DNA of 64,000 nt from Beaufortia kweichowensis (Eukaryota > Chordata > Actinopteri > Cypriniformes > Gastromyzontidae), in NCBI GenBank assembly GCA_019155185.1, contig CM032805.1, positions 3,111,074-3,175,073 of the forward strand, written 5' to 3'. Of this stretch, positions 32,058 to 44,796 are shown one piece after another. The notes below the pieces were generated by a model. It had not been told where the DNA came from. It saw only the letters and a list, made by a program, of their open reading frames with translations, and made no database searches. The position numbers and the translations under genes were made by a program. How positions within the stretch are numbered: the first letter of the stretch is position 1; the number at the start of each line of letters is the position of its first letter.

Positions 32058-32572
32058 GAAGGAAGCTGCTTAACGCCGGTCCCTTTAAAAGGACGACGCT
32101 CAGCTGGCCGACTGCATTGATATGTATCTTGGCCACGTTTTTTCATGTGTTTCTTTTATTTGTAGCGAGCCAGCGGGTAATATTTGAAAGGCTTGTGCCG
32201 TGTGGGGCTTAAATTCTGCTTGTTCTCGTTCCTTCAAGACGAACATGCATGCATGGCTATTCGATGACGACCTTTCAGTCAGTGTCTGTTCTTATTTCTG
32301 CTCACCTGAACACGTGAAGAAATGCTGAAAAGGTCAACCAGCGTCTATCGCTTAAGTTTACGGTTTTTATTAGTTGAAGGCGTAAAACTGTTGTTTTATC
32401 AATGGCCCTGCTCTGTTAATAATAAACACAATTAAGCCCCTGGGCGCCCCCTGCTGGACGACGGGAAAATGAGGGGAAGCAAACTCATGACAGGGTTCAA
32501 AAGAATATATGTGCGAAGATGAAGAATGTGCCCGGGATGCAGTGCATTCGCTGAAGCATGAAGAAAAGGCAA

Positions 32573-32692
32573 AAGCTTACTGCACCTGGTATTCCCAGGC
32601 GGTCTCCCATCCAAGTACTAATCAGGCCCGACCCTGCTTAGCTTCCGAGATCAGACGAGATCGGGCGCGCTCAGGGTGGTATGGCCGTAAGC
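32573..32692 (-). rRNA. 5S rRNA gene, minus strand, intact
   Basis: 120 nt with consensus internal control region apart from 'gattagtacttgg' (C-box first base region), a T4 terminator, and TTTAAAGG upstream. 635 bp from the previous copy. Confidence 0.92.
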
Positions 32693-33205
32693 AAAGGGAG
32701 CTGCGAACGTCGGTCCCTTTAAAGGACGCACGCTCAGCGCTGGCCGACTGCATTGATAATGATATCTTGGCCATGTTTTTCATGTGTCACTTTTATTTGT
32801 AGCGAGCCCGCGGGTAATATTTGAAAGGCTTGTGCCGTGTGGGGCTTAAATTCTGCTTGTTCTCGTTCCAACAAGACGAACATGCATGGCTATTCGATGA
32901 CGACCTTTCAGTCAGTGTCTGTTCTTATTTCTGCTCACCTGAACACGTGAAGAAATGCTGAAAAGATCAACCAGCGTCTATCGCTTAAGTTTACTTTTTT
33001 TATCAGTTGAAGGCGTAAAACTGTTGTTTTATCAATGGCCCTGCTCTGTTAATAATAAACACAATTCATCCCCTGGGCTCCCCCTGCTGGACGACGGGAA
33101 AATGACAGGAAGCAAACTTATGACAGGTTCAAAAGAATATATGTGCGAAGATGAAGAACGTGCCCGGGACGCAGTGCATTCGCTGAAGCATGAAGAACAG
33201 GAAAA

Positions 33206-33321
33206 AGCTTACTGCACCTGGTATTCCCAGGCGGTCTCCCATCCAAGTACTAACCAGGCCCGACCCTGCTTAGCTTCCGAGATCAGACGAGATCGGCAGA
33301 CGCAGGGTGGTATGGCGTAAG
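33206..33321 (-). rRNA. 5S rRNA gene, minus strand, slightly short
   Basis: The internal promoter and terminator (T5) are intact. The 5' part reads 'acttacgccataccaccctgcgtctgccgatctc', with small deletions and substitutions in helix I/II. Confidence 0.85.
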
Positions 33322-33827
33322 TAAAGGAAGCTGCGAACGCCGGTCCCTTTAAAGGACGCGACACTCGGCGCTGGCCGACTGCATTGATAATATCTTGGCC
33401 ACGTTTTTCATGTGTTTCTTTTATTTGTAGCGAGCCCGCGGGTAATATTTGAAAGGCTTGTGCGTGTGGGGCTTAAATTCTGCTTGTTCTCGTTCCTTCA
33501 AAGGACGAACATGCATGGCTATTCGATGACGACCTTTCAGTCAGTGTCTGTTCTTATTTCTGCTCACCTGAACACGTGAAGAAATGCTGAAAAGATCAAC
33601 CAGCGTCTATCGCTTAAGTTTACCTTTTTATCAGTTGAAGGTAAAACTGTTGTTTTATCAATGGCCCTGCTCTGTTAATAATAAACACAATTAAGCCCTG
33701 GGCTCCCCTGCTGGACGACGGAAAATGACGGGAAGCAAACTCATGACAGGGTTCAAAAGAATATATGTGCGAAGATGAAGAACGTGCCGGGACGCAGTGC
33801 ATTCGCTGAAGCATGAAGAACAGGCAA

Positions 33828-33945
33828 AAGCTTACTGCACCTGGTATTCCCAGGCGGTCTCCCATCCAAGTACTAACCAGGCCCGACCCTGCTTAGCTTC
33901 CGAGATCAGACGAGATCGGGCGCTCAGGGTGGTATGGCCGTAAGC
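33828..33945 (-). rRNA. 5S rRNA gene, minus strand, near-consensus
   Basis: It is intact except for two missing bases in 'ctgagcgcccgatc'. Internal promoter perfect, T4 terminator present. Confidence 0.88.
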
Positions 33946-34461
33946 AAAGGAAGCTGCTTAACGTTCGGGTCCCTTTAAAGGACGACGCGCTCAGCTGGCC
34001 GACTGCATTGCATTGATATCTTGGCCACGTTTTTCATGTGTTTCTTTTATTTGTAGCGAGCCCAGCGGGTAATATTTGAAAGGCTTGTGCCGTTGTGTGT
34101 GGGCTTAAATTCTGCTTGTTCTCGTTCCTTCAAGACGAACATGCATGGCTATTCGATGGCGACCTTTCAGTCAGTGTCTGTTCTTATTTCTGCTCACCTG
34201 AACACGTGAAGAAATGCTGAAAATGTCAACCAGCGCCTATCGCTTAAGTTTACTTTTTATCAGTTGAAGGCGTAAAACTGTTGTTTTATCAATGGCCCTG
34301 CTCTGTTAATAATAAACACAATTAAGCCCCTGGGCTCCCCTGCTGGACGACGGGGAAAATGACGGGAAGCAAACTCATGACAGTTCAAAAAAATATATAT
34401 GCGAAGATGAAGAATGTGCCGGGACGCAGTGCATTAAGCTGCTGAAGCATGAAGAAAAGGC

Positions 34462-34592
34462 AAAGCTTACTGCACCTGGTATTCCCAGGCGGTCTCCCAT
34501 CCAAGTACTAATCAGGCCCGAGCCCTGCTTAGCTTCCGAGAGATCAGACGAAGATCGGGCGCTTTTAAGCAGGGTGGTATCATATGGTATTA
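34462..34592 (-). pseudogene. 5S rRNA gene, minus strand, disrupted 5' part
   Basis: The 3' two thirds match. The 5' third contains insertions ('cttcgtctgatctctcgg', 'ctgcttaaaagcgcccg') and the first 15 nt are replaced. The terminator is three T only. Confidence 0.78.
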
Positions 34593-35134
34593 AAGGAAAG
34601 GTGTTGCGAACGTCGGTCCCTTTAAAGGACGCGACGTTTCAGCTGGCCGACTGCATTGATAGAATGATCTTGGCCATGATTTTCAATGATGTTTTTCTTT
34701 TATTTGTAGCGAGCCAGCGGGTAATATTTGAAAGGCTTGTGCCGCGTGTGGGCTTAAATTCTGCTTGTTCTCGTTCCTTCAAGGCGAACATGCATGGCTA
34801 TTCGATGACGACCTTTCAGTCAGTGTCTGTTCTTATTTCTGCTCACCTGAACACGTGAAGAAATGCTGAAAAGGTCAACCAGCGTCTATTTATTCATGTT
34901 TAAGTTTACGTTTTTTATCAGTTGAAGGTAAAACTGTTGTTTTATCAATGGCCCTGCTCTGTTAATAATAAACACAATTTAGCCCCTGGGCTCCCCTGCT
35001 GGACGATTTGTTAAAAATGACGGGAAGCAAACTCATGACAGGGTTGAGAAAAGAATATGTGCGAAGATGAAAGAGTTGCGTCCTGGGATGAAACGTTGGA
35101 GCAATGCATCAAGGCTGAAGATGAAAAATAGGCA

Positions 35135-35256
35135 AAAGCTTACTGCACCTGGTATTCCCAGGCGGTCTCCCATCCAAGTACTAACCAGGCCCGACCCTGC
35201 TTAGTTTCCAAGATCAGATCAGATCGATCGGGCGCTCAGGGTGGTATGGCCGTAAG
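35135..35256 (-). rRNA. 5S rRNA gene, minus strand, diverged
   Basis: The A- and C-boxes and T4 terminator are present. 'gagcgcccgatcgatctgatctgatcttgg' shows a 4-bp duplication. Its 3' flank (about 35060-35120) carries words from the satellite ('gatgaaacgttggagcaat'). Confidence 0.8.
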
Positions 35257-35771
35257 CAAAGGAAGCTGCTTAACGTCGGTCCCTTTAAAGGACGACGCAG
35301 CTCAGCACTGGCCGACTGCATTGATGCGTATCTTGGCCGTTTTTTTTTTTCATGTGTTTCTTTTATTTGAAGCGATCCAGCGGGTAATATTTGAAAGGCT
35401 TGTGCCGTGTGGGGCTTAAATTCTGCTTGTTCTCGTTCCTTCAAGACGAACATGCATGGCTATTCAATGACGACCTTTCAGTCAGTGTCTGTTCTTGCTT
35501 TCTGCTCACCTGAACACGTGAAGAAATGCTGAAAAGATCAACCAGCGTCTATCGCTTAAGTTTAATATTTAATCAGTTGAAGGCGTAAAACTGTTGTTTT
35601 ATCAATGGCCCTGCTCTGTTAATAATAAACACAATTAAGCCCCTGGGCCCCTGCTGGACGACGGGAAAATGACGGGAAGCAAACTCATGACAGGGTTCAA
35701 AAGAATATATATATGCGAATGAAGAACGTGCCCGGGACGCAGTGCATTCGCTGAAGCATGAAGAACAGGCA

Positions 35772-35939
35772 AAAGCTTACTGCACCTGGTATTCCCAGGC
35801 GGTCTCCCATCAAGTACTAACCAGGCCCGACCCTGCTTAGCTTCCGAGATCAGACGAGATCGGGCGCTCAGGTGAGCTCCTGACTTTTAAGAATGAAACG
35901 TTGGAGGCAATCCATACAAGGTGGTATATGGCCGTAAGC
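35772..35939 (-). pseudogene. 5S rRNA gene interrupted by a 50-bp satellite patch
   Basis: On the minus strand the gene starts normally (35939 down to about 35922), is interrupted at 35872-35921 by satellite sequence ('gtgagctcctgacttttaag…atacaag' on plus), then resumes to its end at 35772. The A/C-boxes lie in the intact 3' part. Confidence 0.85.
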
Positions 35940-36449
35940 AAAGAAGGAAGCTGCTAACGCCGGTCCCTTTAAAGGACGACACGCTCAGCTGGGCCGACTG
36001 CATTGATACATATATCTTGGCCACGTTTTTCATGTGTTTCTTTTATTTGAAGCGAGCCCGCGGGTAATATTTGAAAGGCTTGTGCGTGTGGGGCTTAAAT
36101 TCTGCTTGTTCTCGTTCCAACAAGACGAACATGCATGGCTATTCGATGACGACCTTTCAGTCAGTGTCTGTTCTTCTTTCTGCTCACCTGAACACGTGAA
36201 GAAATGCTTAAAAAGATCAACCAGCGTCTATCGCTTAAGTTTATTTTTTTATCAGTTGAAGGTAAAACTGTTGTTTTATCAATGGCCCTGCTCTGTTAAT
36301 AATAAACACAATTAAGCCCCTGGGCCCCCTGCTGGACGACGGGAAAATGACGGGAAGCAAACTCATGACAGGGTTCAAAAGAATATATGTGCGAAGATGA
36401 AGAACTTGCCTGGGGCACGCAGTGCATTTCGCTGAAGCATGAAGAACAG

Positions 36450-37380
36450 GCAAAAGCTTACTGCACCTGGTATATTGGTTTTCCATATTATGAACACTGC
36501 CAGGTTAAATCCCCTTCCATATACGTTGGAACCAGGCAGACCGGCGACTGATGCTTAGCTTCCGAGATCAGTCTCCAGCGTCAAACGGAAGGCACTCCGT
36601 GAGCTCCCTGACTTTTGGAATGAAACGTTGGAGGCAATCCATACAAGGATGATTAATATAATGAATATTATTCCACGACAGGCTTTTTGCATGTGTTCAT
36701 CCCTAACTTCGTTCGTGCTCTTGTTTATTATTTTACAGAATAATTGCGTTCATGTATTCCACCTGCAACGTCATCAGTCAGCAATGCGCAATGGTTTGTA
36801 TCGACGGTGAGCGTCTTGGTGTTTTAAATGCCTACTTCATTTATTAGATATGGAATAGGTGTACTTTTCCATATTATGAATTTGCATTTATTAAATGCGA
36901 GCCAGCGCTGGTAACATTTGAAACGGCTTTTAATTTGCTGATATTGGAGAACTTAAATTTAAATGCTTGTTCAACGTTCCAATAACTTTTAAACATGCAT
37001 GGCAATCCATCAAGGATGACGACCTTTCAGCTTTCAGTGTCTGTTCTTCTTTCTGCTCACCTGAATTCGTTTACAGAAGAAATGCTTAAATGTATCCACC
37101 TGCAACGCGTCATCAGTTGAAGCAATTAATGTTGTTTACTCAATTGTTAATTCGTTTACAGAATAATTGTATGGTTCATGTATTCCACCTGCAACGTTTG
37201 CAATGGCAATGGTTTGTATCGACGGTGAGCGTCAGTGTTTCAAAATGCATATACTCCATATTATTAGATATGGAATAGGTGTACTTTTCCATATTATGAA
37301 CACTGCATTTATTAAATGCAATGCTTCATATATTGGAACACTTGCAGACAACAGAACGGCTTTAATTTGCTGATATTGTA
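36450..37380. repeat. 5S/satellite mosaic region
   Basis: A 5S 3' end (36452-36472), a short A-box-side 5S scrap (about 36550-36570) and spacer words alternate every 10-60 bp with satellite words. At 36880-37140 for example, 'gcttgttc', 'catgcatggc' and 'gtcagtgtctgttcttc'-type spacer pieces sit between 'ttcgtttacagaa' and 'ccacctgcaacg' satellite pieces. No orderly unit of either repeat can be laid across it. Confidence 0.8.
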
Positions 37381-40300
37381 TGAGAACAATGAAATTTAAA
37401 TGCCGTCTCCAGCGTCAACACGTGGAAGGCACTCCGTGAGCTCCCTGACTTTTAAGAATGAAACGTTGGAGGCAATCCATACAAGGCTTTTATGATTAAT
37501 ATAATGAATATTTTTTCCACGACAGGCTTTTATGCGTGTATGTTCATCCCTAACTTCGTTCGTGCTCTTGTTTATTCGTTTACAGAATAATTGTATGGTT
37601 CATGTATTCCACCTGCAACGTCATCAGTCAGCAATGCGCAATGGTTTGTATCGACGGTGAGCGTCTTGGTGTTTTAAATGCACGTACACCATAATATTAG
37701 ATATGGAATAGGTGTACTTTTCCATATTATGAACTCTGCATTTATTAAATGAAATGTTTTATAAAGCGCTGGAACACTTGCAGACAACAGAACGGCTTTA
37801 ATTTGCTGATATTGTATGAGAACAATGAAATTTAAATGCCGTCTCCAGCGTCAACACGTGGAAGGCACTCCGTGAGCTCCCTGACTTTTAAGAATGAAAC
37901 GTTGGAGGCAATCCATACAAGGCTTTTATGATAAATATAATGAATATTATTCCACGACAGGCTTTTATGCGTGTGTGTTCATCCCTAACTTCGTTCGTTC
38001 TCTTGTTTATTCGTTTACAGAATAATTGTATGGTTCATGTATTCCACCTGCAACGTCATCAGTCAGCAATGCGCAATGGTTTGTATCGACGGTGAGCGTC
38101 TTGGTGTTTTAAATGCACGTACTCCATATTATTAGATATGGAATAGGTGTACTTTTCCATATTATGAACACTGCATTTGTTAAATGAAATGTTTTATAAA
38201 GCGCTGGAACACTTGCAGACAACAGAACGGCTTTAATTTGCTGATATTGTATGAGAACAATGAAATTTAAATGCCGTCTCCAGCGTCAACACGTGGAAGG
38301 CACTCCGTGAGCTCCTGACTTTTAAGAATGAAACGTTGGAGGCAATCCATACAAGGCTTTTATGATTAATATAATGAATATTATTCCACGACAGGCTTTT
38401 ATGCGTGTGTGTTCATCCCTAACTTCGTTCGTTCTCTTGTTTATTCGTTTACAGAATAATTGTATGGTTCATGTATTCCACCTGCAACGTCATCAGTCAG
38501 CAATGCGCAATGGTTTGTATCGACGGTGAGCGTCTTGGTGTTTTAAATGCATGTACTCCATATTATTAGATATGGAATAGGTGTACTTTTCCATATTATG
38601 AACTCTGCATTTATTAAATGAAATGTTTCATAAAGCGCTGGAACACTTGCAGACAACAGAACGGCTTTAATTTGCTGATATTGTATGAGAACAATGAAAT
38701 TTAAATGCCGTCTCCAGCGTCAACACGTGGAAGGCACTCCGTGAGCTCCCTGACTTTTAAGAATGAAACGTTGGAGGCAATCCATACAAGGCTTTTATGA
38801 TTAATATAATGAATATTATTCCACGACAGGCTTTTATGCGTGTATGCTCATCCCTAACTTCGTTCGTTCTCTTGTTTATTCGTTTACAGAATAATTGTAT
38901 GGTTCATGTATTCCACCTGCAACGTCATCAGTCAGCAATGCGCAATGGTTTGTATCGACGGTGAGCGTCTTGGTGTTTTAAATGCACGTACTCCCATATT
39001 ATTAGATATGGAATAGGTGTACTTTTCCATATTATGAACACTGCATTTATTAAATGAAATGTTTCATAAAGCGCTGGAACACTTGCAGACAACAGAACGG
39101 CTTTAATTTGCTGATATTGTATGAGAACAATGAAATTTAAATGCCGTCTCCAGCGTCAACACGTGGAAGGCACTCCGTGAGCTCCCTGACTTTTAAGAAT
39201 GAAACGTTGGAGGCAATCCATACAAGGCTTTTATGATTAATATAATGAATATTATTCCACGACAGGCTTTTATGCGTGTGTGCTCATCCCTAACTTCGTT
39301 CGTTCTCTTGTTTATTCGTTTACAGAATAATTGTATGGTTCATGTATTCCACCTGCAACGTCATCAGTCAGCAATGCGCAATGGTTTGTATCGACGGTGA
39401 GCGTCTTGGTGTTTTAAATGCACGTACTCCATATTATTAGATATGGAATAGGTGTACTTTTCCATATTATGAACTCTGCATTTATTAAATGAAATGTTTC
39501 ATAAATCGCTGGAACACTTGCAGACAACAGAACGGCTTTAATTTGCTGATATTGTATGAGAACAATGAAATTTAAATGCCGTCTCCAGCGTCAACACGTG
39601 GAAGGCACTCCGTGAGCTCCTGACTTTTAAGAATGAAACGTTGGAGGCAATCCATACAAGGCTTTTATGATTAATATAATGAATATTATTCCACGACAGG
39701 CTTTTATGCGTGTGTGTTCATCCCTAACTTCGTTCGTTCTCTTGTTTATTCGTTTACAGAATAATTGTATGGTTCATGTATTCCACCTGCAACGTCATCA
39801 GTCAGCAATGCGCAATGGTTTGTATCGACGGTGAGCGTCTTGGTGTTTTAAATGCACGTATATGGAATAGGTGTAATTTTCCATATTATTAGATATGGAA
39901 TAGGTGTACTTTTCCATATTATGAACACTGCATTTATTAAATGCAATGCTTTCATAAAGCGCTGGAACACTTGCAGACAACAGAACGGCTTTAATTTGCT
40001 GATATTGTATGAGAACAATGAAATTTAAATGCCGTCTCCAGCGTCAACACGTGGAAGGCACTCCGTGAGCTCCCTGACTTTTAAGAATGAAACGTTGGAG
40101 GCAATCCATAAAAGGCTTTTATGATTAATATAATGGATATTATTCCACGACAGGCTTTTATGCGTGTGTGTTCATCCCTAACTTCGTTCGTTCTCTTGTT
40201 TATTCGTTTACAGAATAATTGTATGGTTCATGTATTCCACATGAAACGTCATCAGTCAGCAATGCGCAATGGTTTGTATCGACGGTGAGCGTCGTGGTGT

Positions 40301-42410
40301 TTTAAATGCATGTACTCCATATTATTCGATATGGAATAGGGGTAGTTTTCCATATTATGAACACTGCATTTATTAAATGCAATGCTTTATATAGCGCTGG
40401 AACACTTGCAGACAACAGAACGGCTTTAATTTGCTGATATTGTATGAGAACAATGAAATTTAAATGCCGTCTCCAGCGTCAACACGTGGAAGGCACTCCG
40501 TGAGCTCCTGACTTTTAAGAATGAAACGTTGGAGGCAATCCATACAAGGCTTTTATGATTAATATAATGAATATTATTCCACGACAGGCTTTTATGCGTG
40601 TGTGTTCATCCCTAACTTCGTTCGTGCTCTTGTTTATTCGTTTACAGAATAATTGTATGGTTCATGTATTCCACCTGCAACGTCATCAGTCAGCAATGCG
40701 CAATGGTTTGTATCGACGGTGAGCGTCTTGGTGTTTTAAATGCATGTACTCCATATTATTCGATATGGAATAGGTGTATTTTCCATATTATGAACTCTGC
40801 ATTTATTAAATGAAATGTTTCATAAATCGCTGGAACACTTGCAGACAACAGAACGGCTTTAATTTGCTGATATTGTATGAGAACAATGAAATTTAAATGC
40901 CGTCTCCAGCGTCAACACGTGGAAGGCACTCCGTGAGCTCCCTGACTTTTAAGAATGAAACGTTGGAGGCAATCCATACAAGGCTTTTATTAATATAATG
41001 AATATTATTCCACGACAGGCTTTTATGCGTGTGTGTTCATCCCTAACTTCGTTCGTGCTCTTGTTTATTCGTTTACAGAATAATTGTATCGTTCATGTAT
41101 TCCACCTGCAACGTCATCAGTCAGCAATGCGCAATGGTTTGTATCGACGGTGAGCGTCTTGGTGTTTTAAATGCATGTACTCCATATTATTCGATATGGA
41201 ATAGGTGTAATTTTCCATATTATAAACTCTGCATTTATTAAATGAAATGTTTCATAAAGCGCTGGAACACTTGCAGACAACAGAACGGCTTTAATTTGCT
41301 GATATTGTATGAGAACAATGAAATTTAAATGCCGTCTCCAGCGTCAACACGTGGAAGGCACTCCGTGAGAGCCCCTGACTTTTAAGAATGAAACGTTGGA
41401 GGCAATCCATACAAGGCTTTTTGATTAATATAATGAATATTATTCCACGACAGGCTTTTATGCGTGTGTGTTCATCCCTAACTTCGTTCGTGCTCTTGTT
41501 TATTCGTTTACAGAATAATTGTATCGTTCATGTATTCCACCTGCAACTTCATCAGTCAGCAATGCGCAATGGTTTGTATCGACGGTGAGCGTCTTGGTGT
41601 TTTAAATGCACGTACACCATAATATTAGATATGGAATAGGTGTACTTTTCCATATTATAAACTCTGCATTTATTAAATGAAATGTTTCATATATCGCTGG
41701 AACACTTGCAGACAACAGAACGGCTTTAATTTTCTGATATTGTATGAGAACAATGAAATTTAAATGCCGTCTCCAGCGTCAACACGTGGAAGGCACTCCG
41801 TGAGCTCCCTGACTTTTAAGAATGAAACGTTGGAGGCAATCCGTAAAAGGCTTTTATGATTAATATAATGAATATTATTCCACGACAGGCTTTTATGCGT
41901 GTGTGTTCATCCCTAACTTCGTTCGTTCTCTTGTTTATTCGTTTACAGAATAATTGTATGGTTCATGTATTCCACCTGCAACGTCATCGTCATCGGTCAC
42001 CAATGCGCAATGGTTTGTATCGACGGTGAGCGTCTTGGTGTTTTAAATGCACGTACACCATAATATTAGATATGGAATAGGTGTACTTTTCCATATTATG
42101 AACATTGCATTTGTTAAATGCAATGCTTTATATAGCACTGGAACACTTGCAGACAACAGAACGCCTTTAAGTTGCTGATATTGCATGAGAACAATGAAAT
42201 TTAAATGCCGTCTCCAGCGTCAACACGTGGAAGGCACTCCGTGAGCTCCTGACTTTTAAGACTGAAACGTTGGAGGCAATCCATACAAGGCTTTTATGAT
42301 TAATATAAGGATTATTATTTTACCACAGTCGTTTATGCGTGTGTGTTCATCCCTAACTTCGTTTGTTCTCTTGTTTATTCGTTTACAGAATAATTGTATC
42401 GTTCATGTAT
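37381..42410 (-). repeat. ~436-bp satellite array, minus orientation (about 11-12 units)
   Basis: 'gacttttaagaatgaaacg' recurs at about 37448, 37886, 38318, 38752, 39188, 39625, 40077, 40509, 40946, 41378 and 41814 (period about 432-452), then as a one-base variant ('aagactgaaacg') at 42251. Units are cleaner than in the left blocks. At 39860-39900 a 28-bp 'atatggaataggtgta' segment is duplicated. The last unit (42290-42410) is more diverged and stops at the retroviral LTR. Confidence 0.95.
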
Positions 42411-43113
42411 TGTTGGACTTGGCACTTAATCCTTCAAGTCCGCGTGCTCGTTTATTCAGGAAGGAGGACTCAAAAATATCTTTAAAAGGATTTATTTTAA
42501 CAATCAAAAGTATATTGAAGAATATCACACTTGAAGAAAATATGCAGAGCTCTGGGTTCAATCTGTCCCTATCATTTACACAATCAAAGGAGTTCCCCAT
42601 CGAGCAATACGACAGAAAGAACCCAGTCTATCCCTCAAAACCCAATTTTTATGGTCTCCTCTCCCCAAGGTTAGCAGGTGGCACCTCTCCACCCTTCCGG
42701 TAGGCATCTTCTCATATTTGGTCATTGTTATCTTCTGCTTAGTCTGATTAGTCTGCAAAGATAGATCTTGGTCTGCACACATTCAGGGTTAACACATACT
42801 TGGAGTGCTTAGGGCACTTCGACCTAAGATAGCTCATTTCATATATGGTTATACCGGTCCTTCTCTTTCCTTGGTAAATTTCCACTGGCAAGCATTTCAT
42901 ACAAGCACACAAGACTATGAATATATATATACGAGTGAATAGTGATTAATATTGTTTTACTGATTAATGTTATTATAATGATTAATATCAACACCACAAT
43001 ATATGAGAGTAAATAATGGCTATTAAAGACACCAGAATATATCAGAGTAGATAATGATTATTGTTGAACTCTGTAAAAGAAAGTTAAAACATTTATGAAT
43101 ACAAAATCCCTTT
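42411..43113 (-). repeat. 3' LTR of the endogenous retrovirus (minus sense)
   Basis: It matches 49871-50573. On the minus strand it ends …AACA at 42411. A minus-strand AATAAA (plus TTTATT at 42451-42456) lies about 40 nt from that end, so R/U5 is short. The start is uncertain by about 10 bp: a TGTATTC lies at 43103 but LTR-LTR identity extends to about 43113. Confidence 0.87.
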
Positions 43114-43148
43114 AATCCCCCTTTCGATCTCCTGAAACAGGAGATCGA
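43114..43148 (-). promoter_or_regulatory. Polypurine tract region of the endogenous retrovirus
   Basis: On the minus strand a 'gaaagggggattaaaggg' run lies directly before the 3' LTR and just after the Env stop codon. It is the expected plus-strand primer. The exact cut is unclear because 'taaaggg' is shared with the LTR. Confidence 0.6.
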
Positions 43149-43478
43149 CTAAACTTCGTCCTCCATGTCCTCGTCCTCATCACTGTCACCTCCACCAAGT
43201 CCCAACAGTGGCATTTGATAGCAAGTGAGCTGTTTTCCCCCCCCCACAGCGGCAACTATCAACCTGTTACAAACAGATCTAATACAAGATATACAACAGC
43301 ATCCACATGTCATCAATATTCCCATGAAAGTATCAATAGACATTATTACAGACATTACTAGAGCTTTCCATTTACCAAAATTATTAACCATCCATTCGTC
43401 CAGTGGATTTCTTACCCCAGAATGTTCCTCCATTGTTTTAGATATCACAACCTCTGTAAAAACTATTTCGTCCCCCAC
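43149..43478 (-). pseudogene. env: Env transmembrane subunit C-terminal part
   Basis: The 109-aa frame has 'DEWMVNNFGKWKALVMS' (pre-membrane Trp/Lys-rich stretch, about residues 27-43), a hydrophobic span of about 20 residues (about 43-62), then 'CGCCCISCIRSVC' and 'NRLI' and a short acidic tail ending 'DEDEDMEDEV'. This layout, with a Cys cluster at the inner membrane face, is usual for retroviral TM proteins. It would anchor Env; the surface subunit and fusion peptide are not readable upstream. It stops just before the polypurine tract, as env does. Confidence 0.75.
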
Positions 43479-44796
43479 AATTAATTACACTACATAGATC
43501 AAACGTGAATGACAAATTCGACCCTTTTTCATAGTTCAATTCAATACCCCCATCTCTTTGAAGACACTGATCTTTTGGTTTTCTCTTTTACTGCCCTTTT
43601 GCTCTTAAGTGCTCTGTCACCTTGTTCTTGTTGCTCTTGTTTTGTTCATGCTGCTCTATGCCCAATATTATTCCCACTATTATCAATAATATTACTCCTA
43701 ACACTCCCAACAATTTCCAGTTTTCCCAAAGCTTCATTTTTTATAGTATGGTTTTTGTTATTTTATATTGTTTTTGGGTTCAAAAGTAAGCTAAACAAAA
43801 CCCTAAGTATAATGGCTAAAATCAAAATAATCAAAAGATACACCTCTTAGTAAATATATAAAACCTTAAAATTTTAAAAGTATACAACTAAAATCACACT
43901 CAAAATCTTAAATCATTAAAAGAAACTTTTGTAAGACAATTTGTTAAATGTAAAACCCCTGTACCTGTAAAGCAAAATAGTAAAAACACAACAAAAAACA
44001 GTAAGAATGTTATCATTGACTCATTCACCCATCAGTTCAATATCTCTCGATGATGTCTCGTCTGTCCTTCTCCTGTGAACAGATTATCATTTATGGCACT
44101 TCATATACAGTTATAACAGTTATTGTTATTCGAGCCCCGAAATTATCTTAGCAGTATCTCTTCCACTTCTCCCCAGTTCAGCTTGTCTCTGCCACAACCA
44201 TTTTGGGATAGAGATTATCTCGATACCTTTTTCTTCACAACTCTTTCTCATACATTGAATACTCTTTGTAAAATTGTCATATGTTGGCAGATCTGTAGCA
44301 CACTCTTTGTGATCAAATGAAATTCTCTTGTCTCTCCCACTCTTATCTCACCAAGTTTACTGGCTGGTGAATCCATGGACATACAGCAAGTCCAGTGGTA
44401 CCACCTGGATCCTTCTGTTTCCTGTACATAACCTGTTTTCAAGAAATCTTAGACAAAAGCAGTAAGTTTACCATATTATGATCTATACATCATTGGTGTG
44501 GTCTCATTCATATTCAACGCCATGCTTGAGCCAGGGAATTTTCTCCTGTGAGAAGTTTAAAAGGGATTTAACCGGTTGTTCTACTCAGCACCGATCATTA
44601 TCAACAATAAAGCAATCATTAACACTTTTACCCAATTAATTTTGGTCTGTGACCAGATTTTAGCCAATTTTGTTTTGATGTGGTGATTCATTTGCTCAAC
44701 TTTGCCCTTTGACTGTAGGTGATATACTTTATCAAATCAGTGTTTCAAACCAAGTGTTTGTTCAACTTGCCTCAGGTGCTCATTTTTTTTTTTTTT
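43479..44796 (-). other. Decayed int/env portion of the endogenous retrovirus
   Basis: By position this should hold integrase and most of env. Short minus-strand frames occur (for example 44248-44442), but I see no integrase HHCC or DDE block that I would defend. Minus-strand composition is A-rich, like the rest of the provirus. Confidence 0.4.

Noticed and set aside
24590..36315. ORFs of 75-160 aa across 5S genes and spacers
   Set aside because: They cross 5S rRNA genes and their spacers and contain the translated 5S sequence. They recur with the unit and are not protein genes.
43225..43850. Plus-strand ORFs opposite the retroviral env region
   Set aside because: They are antisense to the Env frame and to A-rich proviral sequence. 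The residues (Ser/Leu/Phe/Ile runs) follow base composition.
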